Program-made: the position numbers and the translations under genes
The notes under the pieces: generated by a model
What the model saw: only the letters and a program-made list of their open reading frames with translations
Told to the model about the DNA's origin: nothing
Databases searched by the model: none
Shown: positions 14,700 through 22,497 of the stretch, piece after piece
How the letters are laid out: each line of letters starts with the position of its first letter
Position numbering within the stretch: the first letter of the stretch is position 1
Source of the DNA: UBA7683 sp964643895
Lineage (GTDB): Bacteria > Patescibacteriota > Saccharimonadia > Saccharimonadales > UBA7683
Length of the DNA: 38,524 bases
NCBI GenBank assembly: GCA_964643895.1
Contig: CAZXUE010000009.1
Location: forward strand, 1-38,524
Direction of reading: 5' to 3'

Positions 14700-14849
14700 C
14701 TATTTTGCTTCTTTTTTGGCGCTTTCGCGCTTTGTTGTATACGCTTTGACAGGACTCTTGCTATTGACGGCTCGCGCGAGCTTCAATACCAAATGACTGC
14801 GACGCAATCCGGTCTTACGCTTACTGGTTTGTTTCTTAGGCTTACCCAT
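14700..14849 (-). CDS. rpmF: 50S ribosomal protein bL32, short form
   Basis: A 49-residue basic protein read directly from the minus strand: it begins MGKPKKQTSKRKTGLRRSHL and ends KRESAKKEAK. The N-terminal PKKQTSKRKTGLRRSH is the hallmark of bL32. Many bL32 proteins carry a four-Cys zinc ribbon after this segment; no Cys is present here, and the C-terminus is a Lys-rich tail. An AAGGAG SD lies about 10 nt before the ATG. A TATAGT -10 (14897-14902) and a perfect palindrome at the predicted start lie upstream. nusB follows by 26 nt. Confidence 0.88.
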   Translation of the reverse strand: MGKPKKQTSKRKTGLRRSHLVLKLARAVNSKSPVKAYTTKRESAKKEAK

Positions 14850-14877
14850 TTTAAAAAGTGCTCCTTTTTAGGCATTT

Positions 14878-14892
14878 ATTAACGGTGTTAAT
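14878..14892 (-). promoter_or_regulatory. 15-bp palindrome at the rpmF start point
   Basis: ATTAAC and GTTAAT are perfectly complementary around GGT. With the -10 at 14897-14902 the predicted start is about 14890, inside this palindrome, so it may be an operator or an initial RNA hairpin. Confidence 0.45.
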
Positions 14893-14896
14893 GGAT

Positions 14897-14902
14897 ACTA
14901 TA
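14897..14902 (-). promoter_or_regulatory. -10 (TATAGT) of rpmF-nusB
   Basis: It lies about 50 nt upstream of the rpmF start and gives a leader with a good SD. Confidence 0.45.
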
Positions 14903-14945
14903 GCGCATTTTGCCCACAATCTCAACCGCATCTCTGCCACAACTA

Positions 14946-14974
14946 TTGACATAAATGCTTATATTTGATATAAT
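14946..14974 (+). promoter_or_regulatory. consensus promoter TTGACA-17-TATAAT
   Basis: Both hexamers are perfect and the spacer is 17 nt. The predicted start (14981) is only 2 nt before the ATG at 14983. The bases before the -10 (ATATTTGA) are the same as in the promoter at 37381-37409. Confidence 0.88.
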
Positions 14975-14982
14975 AAAAGTAT

Positions 14983-15453
14983 ATGCCTGAAATAATTACA
15001 ATTTCAACTTACTCTTGTGCCCCTCCTATCTTGCCCAACACCCGGCGCCAACATACCGAATCGGGGGAAATTGTGTTAGGACCACTAGCTCCAGTAGCAG
15101 AGCCAAAGGACCCCAACGATCTTTTTGGTGAAGAAGAGTACCCCTTAAATCAAGCAATCAACAAGATGCTCTGGGAAATAGATATGCTGCCGGAAAGACG
15201 GACCCCTGGAATTTCTTTTGCTAAACAATTCGAAGGTGTGCAGGAGCAGATAGACGAGCTGGGTAAGCTAATAAGTGCGATGACCTCATTGGCTCTGCGT
15301 GCAGCAGCTGATCCCGAGGTTACTGTGTTAGCATTGGGTCTCGAAGAAGCTGCGGAAAAACTCGGCATAGAGCCTGAGGCTCTATTAAGGGCCACTCTTT
15401 GGCCGCCACTACACAACAACGAAGTTGATGAGCTTCCCGGGAACGTAAATTGA
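14983..15453 (+). CDS. hypothetical acidic protein, 156 aa
   Basis: I do not recognise this protein. It starts with a polar, Pro-rich stretch (about 1-45), contains DPNDLFGEEEYPLNQAINKM, and then a helical region (about 80-135) rich in Ala, Glu and Leu, with GISFAKQFEGVQEQIDELGK suggesting a coiled coil. No membrane segment or catalytic motif is visible. Expression is strongly supported by a perfect promoter with only about 2 nt of leader. Its last 45 nt overlap the 3' end of the convergent leuS, so the two transcripts would be antisense there. Confidence 0.65.
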   Translation: MPEIITISTYSCAPPILPNTRRQHTESGEIVLGPLAPVAEPKDPNDLFGEEEYPLNQAINKMLWEIDMLPERRTPGISFAKQFEGVQEQIDELGKLISAMTSLALRAAADPEVTVLALGLEEAAEKLGIEPEALLRATLWPPLHNNEVDELPGNVN

Positions 15454-18400
15454 TTTTTTGAGTTGGCTCTGGCTAAGATACATCGTGACTTTTTCATTCT
15501 GCTTGGCGGTTTCAAGAACGATGTCTTCAGAAGCACCAACTGCAACTTCAATAGTAGCGCGAACCTTGCCATTGACTTGTACTACAATCTTCATGGTATC
15601 TGATTTCAGATACGCCTCATTATGTACGGGCCAGCTTGAGGCATGAACAGACGTTGTTTCACCTAGATCTGCCCACAGTTCCTCGCAGATATGCGGCGCG
15701 AACGGCGCCAGTAGTTGTACCAGCGCCTTCAGTGCAGCCCGCCAGGTATTGCTATCAACAAAGCCACTTTCAGCTTTGATTTTGTATAGTTCATTGGTCA
15801 TGGCCATCAATGCCGCGATTGCGGTATTGAAGCCCATGGTGTGCAGATCTTCGGAAACTTTTTTGATGGTTTGGTGAGTAATTTTTAGCAGCTGGTCGTT
15901 GGTCGTTGGTCGTTGGTCGTTGGTCGTCTCTGATTCGATATATTCCTGAGTAATGGTCCAGACACGCTGTAAGAACTTGAAACAGCCGCCCATGCCCTCT
16001 ACGCTCCAGGCCGCCTCTTGGTTCCACGGCCCAATGAAAAGCTCCATCAAACGAATTGCATCAGCCCCGTAACCCTGCTCAATAATTTCATCTGGAGAAA
16101 TTACATTACCCCAACTTTTACTCATCTTGCGACCATCTGGCGCTAGAATCATGCCGTGGTTTCTGAGTGCCTTAAATGGCTCGTCAAATTCAATCAGGCC
16201 TTCATCAAACAGTACCTTGGTCCACATACGCGCGTACAAAAGATGCATCACTGCATGTTCTGCCCCGCCAATGTAGTCATCTACTGGCAACCAGAACTTG
16301 GCTTTTTCTTTGCTAAATGGTGCTTCGTTATTGTGCGGATCGGCAAATCTTAGGAAGTACCAGCTAGAGCAGGCGAAGCCATCCATGGTATCGGTTTCAC
16401 GCTGAGCCGGACCGCCGCATTTTGGACAGATCGTGTTAATCCAATCTGTTGCACCCGCTAAAGCACTTCCGTTGCCGGTTGGCTGAAAGTTGGTCAGCTC
16501 AGGCAACTTGACCGGAAGCTGTTCTTCCGGCACCGCCACAGGCCCGTCTTCTTCGCAGTGAATAATTGGAATTGGAGCACCCCAGTAGCGCTGCCGAGAA
16601 ATCAACCAATCGCGAATTTTGTAATTAACTTTTTCTTCCGCTACACCTTTTACAGCAAGATCAGCCACGATCTTCTCGCGAGCCTCGCTTGAACTTAGAC
16701 CGCTGTAATCTCCTGAATTTGCAAGAACACCCTCGCCCACAAATAGCTGATTGCCGTTTTGTAATTCATTCCAAATAAAACGATGCGATTCTGGAAGACG
16801 AAAGTTCTCCATCTCTTCCTTACTCAACCACACAATATCGTGAGTTTGCCTTTCTTCGTCAGCCATTTCTTCTCGGATATCGTCCTCAAGCTCAAAATAA
16901 AAATCGCTAAAATGCGCAAAACGATTTTGGTCTTTCGGCACATGGAAGAATTGGGCGTGCGTATTGGAGAGTCGTTTCACTAACTTGGCATGTAAGTAGC
17001 CTGTCTCTTCTTTAATCTCCCTGGCAGCGGCTTCTTCCGGAGTTTGACCTTCTTCAACTCCACCGGTTATGAATGTATCCCAGTCTACCTTTTTCCATTT
17101 GAGACCAAGATATTTTTCTTCCGACCAATGTTTAACAATTGCCGTAATGGCCTGACGCTCCACAAATGGCTGATCAGATCGGACTTTGCCAGGTTCAGTA
17201 GTTTGAATATACAACGGTTCTACCACTTGAATTATTGGCAAATCAAATTTCTTGGCAAATTCGTTGTCGCGCTCATCCTGTGCTGGCACAGCCATAATTG
17301 CGCCGGTACCGTAGCCGGTTAACACATAATCGGCAATCCAAACAGGGATTTTTTCATCATTTACTGGATTGATCGCATATGCTCCAGTGAAAACTCCTGT
17401 CTTTTCACGGTCAGTCTCTTGCCGCTCAACATCGGATTTTGCCTGTGCTTGCTTAATGTAGGTTTCAACGGCTGCTTTTTGATCTTTAGTAGTAATTTTC
17501 TGCACTAACTCATGTTCTGGAGCCAAAACCATAAACGTCGCCCCAAACAGAGTGTCAGGTCGAGTTGTGAAAACCCTGATGATAGGTTTACCGTCATCCT
17601 GAACTTGATTCAGGATGCAATCTTTATACCATTCATTATTATTAAGCCAGTCCTCCACGCGCACACACGGATCGTCTTCTTGATTATTAAACGCATTGCC
17701 AAGCTTACGAATAGCGTCATTCGTTTCCTCTGAGAGGATGAACCGCTCAATACGGCCATCTTTATGCTTAAAAATAAACACTATTTCATCGCCGATATAT
17801 TCATTCCAGAAACCTGGCTCCATTTTTTCTGTAATCAGAGCTTCAAATTGCTGTGTAGCACTTTTTGGGAATGTAGCACAGAGAGACCCAGAATCAGTAA
17901 CCTTATCGACTATGCCGCCGATTCCTCTTATGTCTTCTTCGGTGATATTTTTCTGACCCATAATGTAGCTGCGAGCATTTTTACCAGATCCTTCGGCAGG
18001 CTCAGGATGACAAACACGGAAGCTGATTTCGGCACCTTTGCTTTTGCCGATCCAGTTGCGCTGCATGGCTTTGATGGAATCTGACCAATCGAGCTTTTCA
18101 AGATCATCTGCGAGGCGATCGGCGTAATCGGTGATCTTGAAGAACCACTGCTTGAGCGGCTTTTTTATTACCGAATTACCACAGCGCCAGCACTTACCTG
18201 CCTCAACCTGTTCGTTAGCGAGCACGGTTTTATCGGTTTCGCACCACCACTGGAGGCTATCTTTTTGGTACGCCAAACCACGGTCGAACAAAAGTTTGAA
18301 GAACCATTGTGTCCAGCGATAATATTCGGGATACGAGCTGTCGATCTCTCTCGACCAATCGTAACTGAAGCCCATTTGGGTCAACTGCTGTTTGAATTTT

Positions 18401-18717
18401 GCGGTATTTTCAGCAATCGCCTGAGCCGGGCTGATGTTATTTTTAATTGCATAATTCTCTGCGGGTAAGCCAAAACTATCCCAGCCCATTGGATGCAACA
18501 CGTTCTCACCCTGCATGCGATGAAAGCGGGCAATCGCATCGCCAATGGTGTAATTGCGTACATGGCCAACATGCATCGCCGCACCGCTCGGATACGGAAA
18601 ATATTCTAATACATAGCGTTTTGGCTTATCAGAATCTTCAGTTGCTCGGTAAATGCCGGATTCTTCCCACGACTGTTGCCACTTTGGCTCAATTTCTTTC
18701 GGATTATATCGTTTCAT
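15409..18717 (-). CDS. leuS: leucyl-tRNA synthetase with three insertions
   Basis: A 1102-residue class I synthetase that charges tRNA-Leu. The HIGH motif is HVGH (49-52) and KMSKS is at 864-868. The zinc-like CWRCG lies at 176-180, the editing-domain signature TTRPDTLFGA at 384-393 and GYGTGAIMAVPAQDERD at 468-484, and the anticodon-binding and C-terminal domains follow from about 945. Bacterial LeuRS is usually 800-880 residues. The excess comes from (1) residues about 236-376, a gene-like segment flanked by palindromic repeats and inserted before the editing domain; (2) residues about 501-658, a Nudix domain inside the editing domain; (3) residues 931-942, encoded by a heptanucleotide repeat. 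The flanking LeuRS sequence resumes in frame each time, so it is probably functional. A leader ORF with Leu codons lies upstream. Confidence 0.96.
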   Translation of the reverse strand: MKRYNPKEIEPKWQQSWEESGIYRATEDSDKPKRYVLEYFPYPSGAAMHVGHVRNYTIGDAIARFHRMQGENVLHPMGWDSFGLPAENYAIKNNISPAQAIAENTAKFKQQLTQMGFSYDWSREIDSSYPEYYRWTQWFFKLLFDRGLAYQKDSLQWWCETDKTVLANEQVEAGKCWRCGNSVIKKPLKQWFFKITDYADRLADDLEKLDWSDSIKAMQRNWIGKSKGAEISFRVCHPEPAEGSGKNARSYIMGQKNITEEDIRGIGGIVDKVTDSGSLCATFPKSATQQFEALITEKMEPGFWNEYIGDEIVFIFKHKDGRIERFILSEETNDAIRKLGNAFNNQEDDPCVRVEDWLNNNEWYKDCILNQVQDDGKPIIRVFTTRPDTLFGATFMVLAPEHELVQKITTKDQKAAVETYIKQAQAKSDVERQETDREKTGVFTGAYAINPVNDEKIPVWIADYVLTGYGTGAIMAVPAQDERDNEFAKKFDLPIIQVVEPLYIQTTEPGKVRSDQPFVERQAITAIVKHWSEEKYLGLKWKKVDWDTFITGGVEEGQTPEEAAAREIKEETGYLHAKLVKRLSNTHAQFFHVPKDQNRFAHFSDFYFELEDDIREEMADEERQTHDIVWLSKEEMENFRLPESHRFIWNELQNGNQLFVGEGVLANSGDYSGLSSSEAREKIVADLAVKGVAEEKVNYKIRDWLISRQRYWGAPIPIIHCEEDGPVAVPEEQLPVKLPELTNFQPTGNGSALAGATDWINTICPKCGGPAQRETDTMDGFACSSWYFLRFADPHNNEAPFSKEKAKFWLPVDDYIGGAEHAVMHLLYARMWTKVLFDEGLIEFDEPFKALRNHGMILAPDGRKMSKSWGNVISPDEIIEQGYGADAIRLMELFIGPWNQEAAWSVEGMGGCFKFLQRVWTITQEYIESETTNDQRPTTNDQLLKITHQTIKKVSEDLHTMGFNTAIAALMAMTNELYKIKAESGFVDSNTWRAALKALVQLLAPFAPHICEELWADLGETTSVHASSWPVHNEAYLKSDTMKIVVQVNGKVRATIEVAVGASEDIVLETAKQNEKVTMYLSQSQLKKSIYVPGKLINFVVV
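15894..15927 (-). repeat. heptanucleotide tandem repeat in leuS (GGTCGTT on +)
   Basis: Almost five copies of a 7-nt unit encode the TTNDQRPTTNDQ stretch just before the anticodon-binding domain. As 7 is not a multiple of 3, gain or loss of one unit would shift the leuS frame. Confidence 0.9.
17595..17617 (-). repeat. palindromic element in leuS, insert boundary A
   Basis: CATCCTGAA and TTCAGGATG are perfectly complementary around CTTGA. It encodes CILNQVQDDG at the C-terminal end of the first LeuRS insert. This resembles the widespread interspersed GTCATCCTGAA-type bacterial repeats. Confidence 0.8.
17987..18011 (-). repeat. palindromic element in leuS, insert boundary B
   Basis: An imperfect palindrome (ATCCT ... 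AGGAT) encoding CHPEPAEGS at the N-terminal end of the first LeuRS insert. CHPEPAEGS-type peptides are a known trace of such repeats inside reading frames. Confidence 0.8.
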
Positions 18718-18790
18718 TATGGTGTGTTCTTTCTACAAAAACTTAGTCTATTGGGTATTTATAAAATTTGGTTTAGAAATGTAATCGCCA

Positions 18791-18835
18791 CTAGGCGAGG
18801 AGCTGTTTTAGACCGAAGTTTTTGCGTATCTTCAT
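18791..18835 (-). CDS. candidate leuS leader peptide, 14 aa
   Basis: The frame reads MKIRKNFGLKQLLA and ends in TAG, 73 nt before leuS. Three of the last six codons are Leu (CTA, CTC, CTC). A TGg TACAAT box ends 7 nt before the ATG, so it would be translated from the very 5' end of the leuS transcript. The last codons and stop form the 5' arm of a hairpin (TCGCC, loop TAGT, GGCGA). Together this suggests leucine-dependent attenuation or coupling. No U-run follows the hairpin, so classical transcription attenuation is not evident. Confidence 0.45.
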   Translation of the reverse strand: MKIRKNFGLKQLLA

Positions 18836-19068
18836 GAACCCTATTGTACCAGATGTCGACTAGATACGTGCCACCCTACATGTTGCTGCTCTCGCTTTTC
18901 TTATTGCTTCTTTACTAATTCAGCAGACGTTGGTTCACGATTTCCGGGATGCGGGCATGAATGGACCATGTGCCTTTAGTTGCACCCTCGAAACTCATAT
19001 ACACAGCACATAATAGTACGATTTGATAACCAAAAGCATTTTGATACTACTGCTTCCGGCAGAGACTT
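18836..19068. other. gene-free stretch upstream of the leuS leader
   Basis: About 230 nt between the M15-like gene and the leuS leader promoter. It contains the extended -10 TACAAT at 18843-18848 and an AGGGTGGCACG (minus, 18867-18877) that recalls the T-box antiterminator core but lacks the rest of a T-box. Short frames on either strand have no supporting signals. Confidence 0.5.
18843..18848 (-). promoter_or_regulatory. extended -10 (TGg TACAAT) upstream of leuS
   Basis: The predicted start at 18836 lies 1 nt before the leader-peptide ATG. leuS itself begins 118 nt further on. Confidence 0.55.
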
Positions 19069-19857
19069 TCATGCCAATGGTCGGGCGCAGATGTGAAAGC
19101 ACCATTCTTTTGTGCCGGGGACTTCTTCGACGTAGTTGATATCCCCTCGCTCTTTTAAAAATTCGAGTATTCCCCGTAAGTCTTCGCGTGCATATGCTAC
19201 TAACTCGGCTTCGGCGTCAAACCCTTTGGTACGAGGATTTATAGATGTAACGACTCGTTGCACCGGATCATACCGATACAAGCCACCGCCATCAATATCA
19301 AAAGCCAGCCCATATTCATGGCTGCTTCGATCACCTGTATTGTTGGTATCTATTGCGACTTTTCTATCTTCTTTAGTGGTCAGTCGGCTTTGATACGCAT
19401 TACTGCGCGTTAACGAGGTTACTGGCAAAAACAGAAAAGGCTCTGCTCGATCTTCAACCTGTATTCTATTAAATGCAGCGCCTATAAATCGCAGCGCCTC
19501 CCAGGCTTCGGCTTTAAGAAAAGGCGGTGAATAATGCCATTTATGCTCTGGATCTGCCCTTTCCGGCATGTAATCAACCAGCCGTTGAATTGGCATGATG
19601 CCAATGTCTGGCTGCACTCGTACTAGTTGCCCTCTTTCGACAGCTGCAAGTATTTGACTGTCAGTTTCAAACGGCGTTAGGTTTTTGCACCATTTTCGTT
19701 CGATAGCAGTGGCATCATACACGCGAGCCATTTCAGCTTCCATATCGGCATCGCTAAATTGAGCTTCATCCCGATATGATAGTAAGTCTACGGCTTTGTA
19801 AACTCGTATACTCGCAAGCCGCCCTTGTTCTTCCGGACTTACTGTTGGAGTGCTCAT
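19069..19857 (-). CDS. M15/DUF5715-like peptidase
   Basis: A 262-residue protein whose C-terminal half has the metal-site pattern of the D-alanyl-D-alanine carboxypeptidase (M15/VanY-like) fold: SSHEYGLAFDID (about 178-189, with His and Asp ligands) and, near the end, WCFHIC carrying the last His. The layout, with NYVEEVPGTKEWCFHIC, is close to DUF5715 as I know it. No signal peptide is visible, so either it acts in the cytoplasm or export is non-standard. It starts 6 nt after the ddl stop and is the last gene of the ddl cluster. If active it would cut the D-Ala-D-Ala-containing peptide made by its neighbours, or its precursors. Activity and location are inference. Confidence 0.7.
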   Translation of the reverse strand: MSTPTVSPEEQGRLASIRVYKAVDLLSYRDEAQFSDADMEAEMARVYDATAIERKWCKNLTPFETDSQILAAVERGQLVRVQPDIGIMPIQRLVDYMPERADPEHKWHYSPPFLKAEAWEALRFIGAAFNRIQVEDRAEPFLFLPVTSLTRSNAYQSRLTTKEDRKVAIDTNNTGDRSSHEYGLAFDIDGGGLYRYDPVQRVVTSINPRTKGFDAEAELVAYAREDLRGILEFLKERGDINYVEEVPGTKEWCFHICARPLA

Positions 19858-19863
19858 CGTAGG

Positions 19864-21027
19864 TTAAAACTGTTTGAGGTAATTCGTATTGAAGACCGTC
19901 GTACGTTGCTGCTTAGCCTTAAACCGCTGTTCGGCCAACTGAGCAAGACCCTGAACGAGTGCAACATTTGAAACCCCAGCTGCACGCCAATTATGAGCAT
20001 AGAGATCACCTGGAAGTGGGTTGATTTCGTTAAAGAATACCTCCTTGGTTTTGGAATCTATCAGCATGTCTACCCGAGCAATACCTTCGCAACCAACGAC
20101 TTTATAGACCTCCAGCCCGAGATTTTCGGCATTTTGATAAAGATCATTGGGAAGATCAGCGGGTAGTTGGCTATAGCCTTGCGCGCCCGCTTTGCCGCCA
20201 CCTTTTTTGCCGCCTTTTTTACCACCTTGCATATATTTGGTGTCAAAGTCAAAGAAATCTTCGCTTTTGAGTAGCGGCTGCTCTAATAGTGCTGGCCGCG
20301 GTTCAGCATTCCCCATAACTGGCAATGTTACTTCGATCAAGTTTTGAACGCCTTGTTCGACAATAATTTTATCGTCATAGTGAGCCGCGACTTCAAGCGC
20401 ATTCATCAGCTGCGCTTTTTCCGTTACCCGCGTGATGCCAATACTAGAGCCAAGTCTCGCAGGCTTAACAAAGAGTGGATATTTTAAGCTTTCGCACTTT
20501 TTAAGAGCCTCGGCGGGGCTGCGCAGCTCATCAGCTCGTAACCATACCCACGGCGTACTTGGCAGACCGCAACTCTGTGTTACTTGCTTGGCCAGCACTT
20601 TATCCATAGCAACAGCACTTGCGGCTACACTACAACCAACATACGGCACACCTGCCATTTCCAAAATACCCATCAATTCGCCATCTTCGCCATGAGTACC
20701 GTGCATTGCCGGGAAGACAATATCGATTTTTTTATACTGCTTTCGGCCCGCAAACTGGCTTGATTTTACTAACGTAAGTCCGTTATCAAATAGTAAATGA
20801 ATTTTGGGAGCTTTATGCATGAAGTCTTCAATTTCACCAGTTTGAAAGAGCTTGATATCTTTTAGTCTTTGATCCCAATACCACGAACCGTCTTTGGCAA
20901 TATAGACCGGCTCAACTTGATATCCGCCGGCAAGTTCGAGCGGTTTAATAACACTTGCTAATGCTGTCACGATTGAAACATCGTGCTCTGTTGATTGACC
21001 ACCAAAAATAACTGCGATTGTTTTCAT
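19864..21027 (-). CDS. ddl: D-alanine-D-alanine ligase with Lys/Gly insert
   Basis: A 387-residue ATP-grasp ligase that makes D-Ala-D-Ala for the peptidoglycan stem peptide. Signatures: VIFGGQSTEHDVSIVTA at the N-terminus, MHGTHGEDGELMGILEM (about 109-125), KPARLGSSIGI for ATP, GIARVDMLID and NEINPLPG at the magnesium site. In the omega-loop region, where Ddl normally has a short Tyr-containing loop, there is a Lys/Gly-rich stretch (about 260-275, GGKKGGKKGGGK). An exact leaderless promoter (TGt TATAAT, 6 nt before the ATG) sets the start. murF lies upstream, and the M15-like gene follows. Confidence 0.95.
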   Translation of the reverse strand: MKTIAVIFGGQSTEHDVSIVTALASVIKPLELAGGYQVEPVYIAKDGSWYWDQRLKDIKLFQTGEIEDFMHKAPKIHLLFDNGLTLVKSSQFAGRKQYKKIDIVFPAMHGTHGEDGELMGILEMAGVPYVGCSVAASAVAMDKVLAKQVTQSCGLPSTPWVWLRADELRSPAEALKKCESLKYPLFVKPARLGSSIGITRVTEKAQLMNALEVAAHYDDKIIVEQGVQNLIEVTLPVMGNAEPRPALLEQPLLKSEDFFDFDTKYMQGGKKGGKKGGGKAGAQGYSQLPADLPNDLYQNAENLGLEVYKVVGCEGIARVDMLIDSKTKEVFFNEINPLPGDLYAHNWRAAGVSNVALVQGLAQLAEQRFKAKQQRTTVFNTNYLKQF

Positions 21028-21033
21028 GGTTAT

Positions 21034-21039
21034 ATTATA
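21034..21039 (-). promoter_or_regulatory. extended -10 (TGt TATAAT) of ddl, leaderless
   Basis: It ends exactly 6 nt before the ddl ATG, so ddl and the M15-like gene have their own leaderless promoter in addition to any read-through from murF. Confidence 0.65.
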
Positions 21040-21075
21040 ACATAGCTGTCAATTGTTGTATGCAATTAAACACAA

Positions 21076-22497
21076 TTAATTGTAATTATCGGTCCAGTCA
21101 TTTTGCATCATAACGAGGTCGCCGGCAGCGATGACCTTATCAATGTTGGTGTAGAAATTGAGCGGATCATCTTCGATTTGCACCATCCCCTGGTAATTGA
21201 GCTTGGCCAGCGCGTCTTCGATTATTACCGTCGCGCTGTTGCGCATCAACACAATCAGACTGGGTTTTACATCAAATAGTTTTTTAGCTATTTGGTGGTG
21301 CACAGTTTCAGTCTCGATACCTTGATCTACCAGCCCTGGAGTAACATAAATCTTTCGTTTAGCTTTGAGCTCTTTTAACAGCTCCAAGCCCGCTAAAATA
21401 CCCTCAATATTTCCGTTATAGGTATCGTCTAATATGGTTGCACCGCTCAAGTTTCGCGGCTGCATCCGATGATCAAAAGCTTTGGTTTTTGAAACACCCT
21501 CTTCAATTTGCTTTTTACTGAGTCCCAGTTGATGTGCCAACAAAGCCGCCATTGCCAGCGGTGTGACGTGGTGTCGACCAAGTAGGCCACTTTTTAAAAA
21601 CAGTTTCTGCTTTTTACCTATCATCACAAACGAAAGGCCAGAGATATCTACTTTGATGTCAGAGATTCTCCACTCACCCGCCTGTGAATTTGTAATAACT
21701 GTGTCTGTTTTTTGCAAATACTTTTTAAGTAATGTGGATTCACCGTTAATAAGGAGCTTCTCGGAACCAAGGCTGCGTAGTTCGAGTAGATCATCAGCAA
21801 GCGCATCAAGACTTTTGTAGTAATCGAGGTGATTTGGCGCCAAGCCAAGTATTGCCGCGTAGTTTGGTTTTGTCGTTTCAATGAAACGCTTGGTGTCACC
21901 CGGACATTCTTCGCCATATTCCAAAATTAACACTTCTTCATCACCGTCAAGCTTGCTAGCAAAGCGCGCGTGAGCGATTGGTGTGTTCATGTTGCCCGGT
22001 GTAACGGCAGTTTTAAACTTTTCGCCAAGAACAGTGTTAATAATCTCTTTGAAAGTAGTTTTGCCGTAACTGCCGGCTACACCTATCTTAATTGCCGGGT
22101 GTATAGAGAAGGTGCGTTTACTTTCTTCCATCAGTTGCTTTTCCTGAGGTGCAGCAATGAAAATATGGGCAAAGAATACTACAGCAGTAAGCGTACAACC
22201 AGCAATGAAGGGTGCGAGCAAAATAAGAATGACACCGAGCACAAACCAAACGTCACCCAGCAACACGCAGAGTAATACGCCTACAAGAACGCTCCCAATA
22301 AAGGTTACTGCTGTAAAAAACAGTAATGAGCGAGCCGCTTTTGTCATATCAAGTTTTTTACGGCGCATAACCTTCGCAAGATTAGGGTTACGGCGAAGCC
22401 ACTCGATAAATTTTGGTGCCCGATAATTTACTTGTTGCAGCATATACACCAAATAGATTGGAAGTTTTGGATGATACCAGCTCAGAAAATTGTTCAT
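21076..22497 (-). CDS. murF: MurF-like Mur ligase with N-terminal membrane region
   Basis: A 473-residue Mur ligase. Residues 1-120 hold a basic segment and two membrane helices (about 57-80 and 83-114). The catalytic part has the ATP loop GVAGSYGKTTFKEII (about 153-167), TPGNMNTPIAHA, LEYGEECPGD, then LAPNHLDYYKS, and in the last domain DDTYNGNIEGI and VTPGLVDQGIE. These match MurF, which adds D-Ala-D-Ala to the UDP-MurNAc tripeptide. The membrane extension replaces the usual N-terminal substrate domain, a form I associate with CPR. Its start overlaps the hydrolase stop by 4 nt, and ddl, the source of its substrate, lies downstream. Confidence 0.85.
   Translation of the reverse strand: MNNFLSWYHPKLPIYLVYMLQQVNYRAPKFIEWLRRNPNLAKVMRRKKLDMTKAARSLLFFTAVTFIGSVLVGVLLCVLLGDVWFVLGVILILLAPFIAGCTLTAVVFFAHIFIAAPQEKQLMEESKRTFSIHPAIKIGVAGSYGKTTFKEIINTVLGEKFKTAVTPGNMNTPIAHARFASKLDGDEEVLILEYGEECPGDTKRFIETTKPNYAAILGLAPNHLDYYKSLDALADDLLELRSLGSEKLLINGESTLLKKYLQKTDTVITNSQAGEWRISDIKVDISGLSFVMIGKKQKLFLKSGLLGRHHVTPLAMAALLAHQLGLSKKQIEEGVSKTKAFDHRMQPRNLSGATILDDTYNGNIEGILAGLELLKELKAKRKIYVTPGLVDQGIETETVHHQIAKKLFDVKPSLIVLMRNSATVIIEDALAKLNYQGMVQIEDDPLNFYTNIDKVIAAGDLVMMQNDWTDNYN

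Noticed and set aside
18867..18877. AGGGTGGCACG on the minus strand, resembling a T-box antiterminator core upstream of leuS
   Set aside because: It lies upstream of the best leuS promoter, has no downstream terminator and no recognisable stem I or specifier loop.
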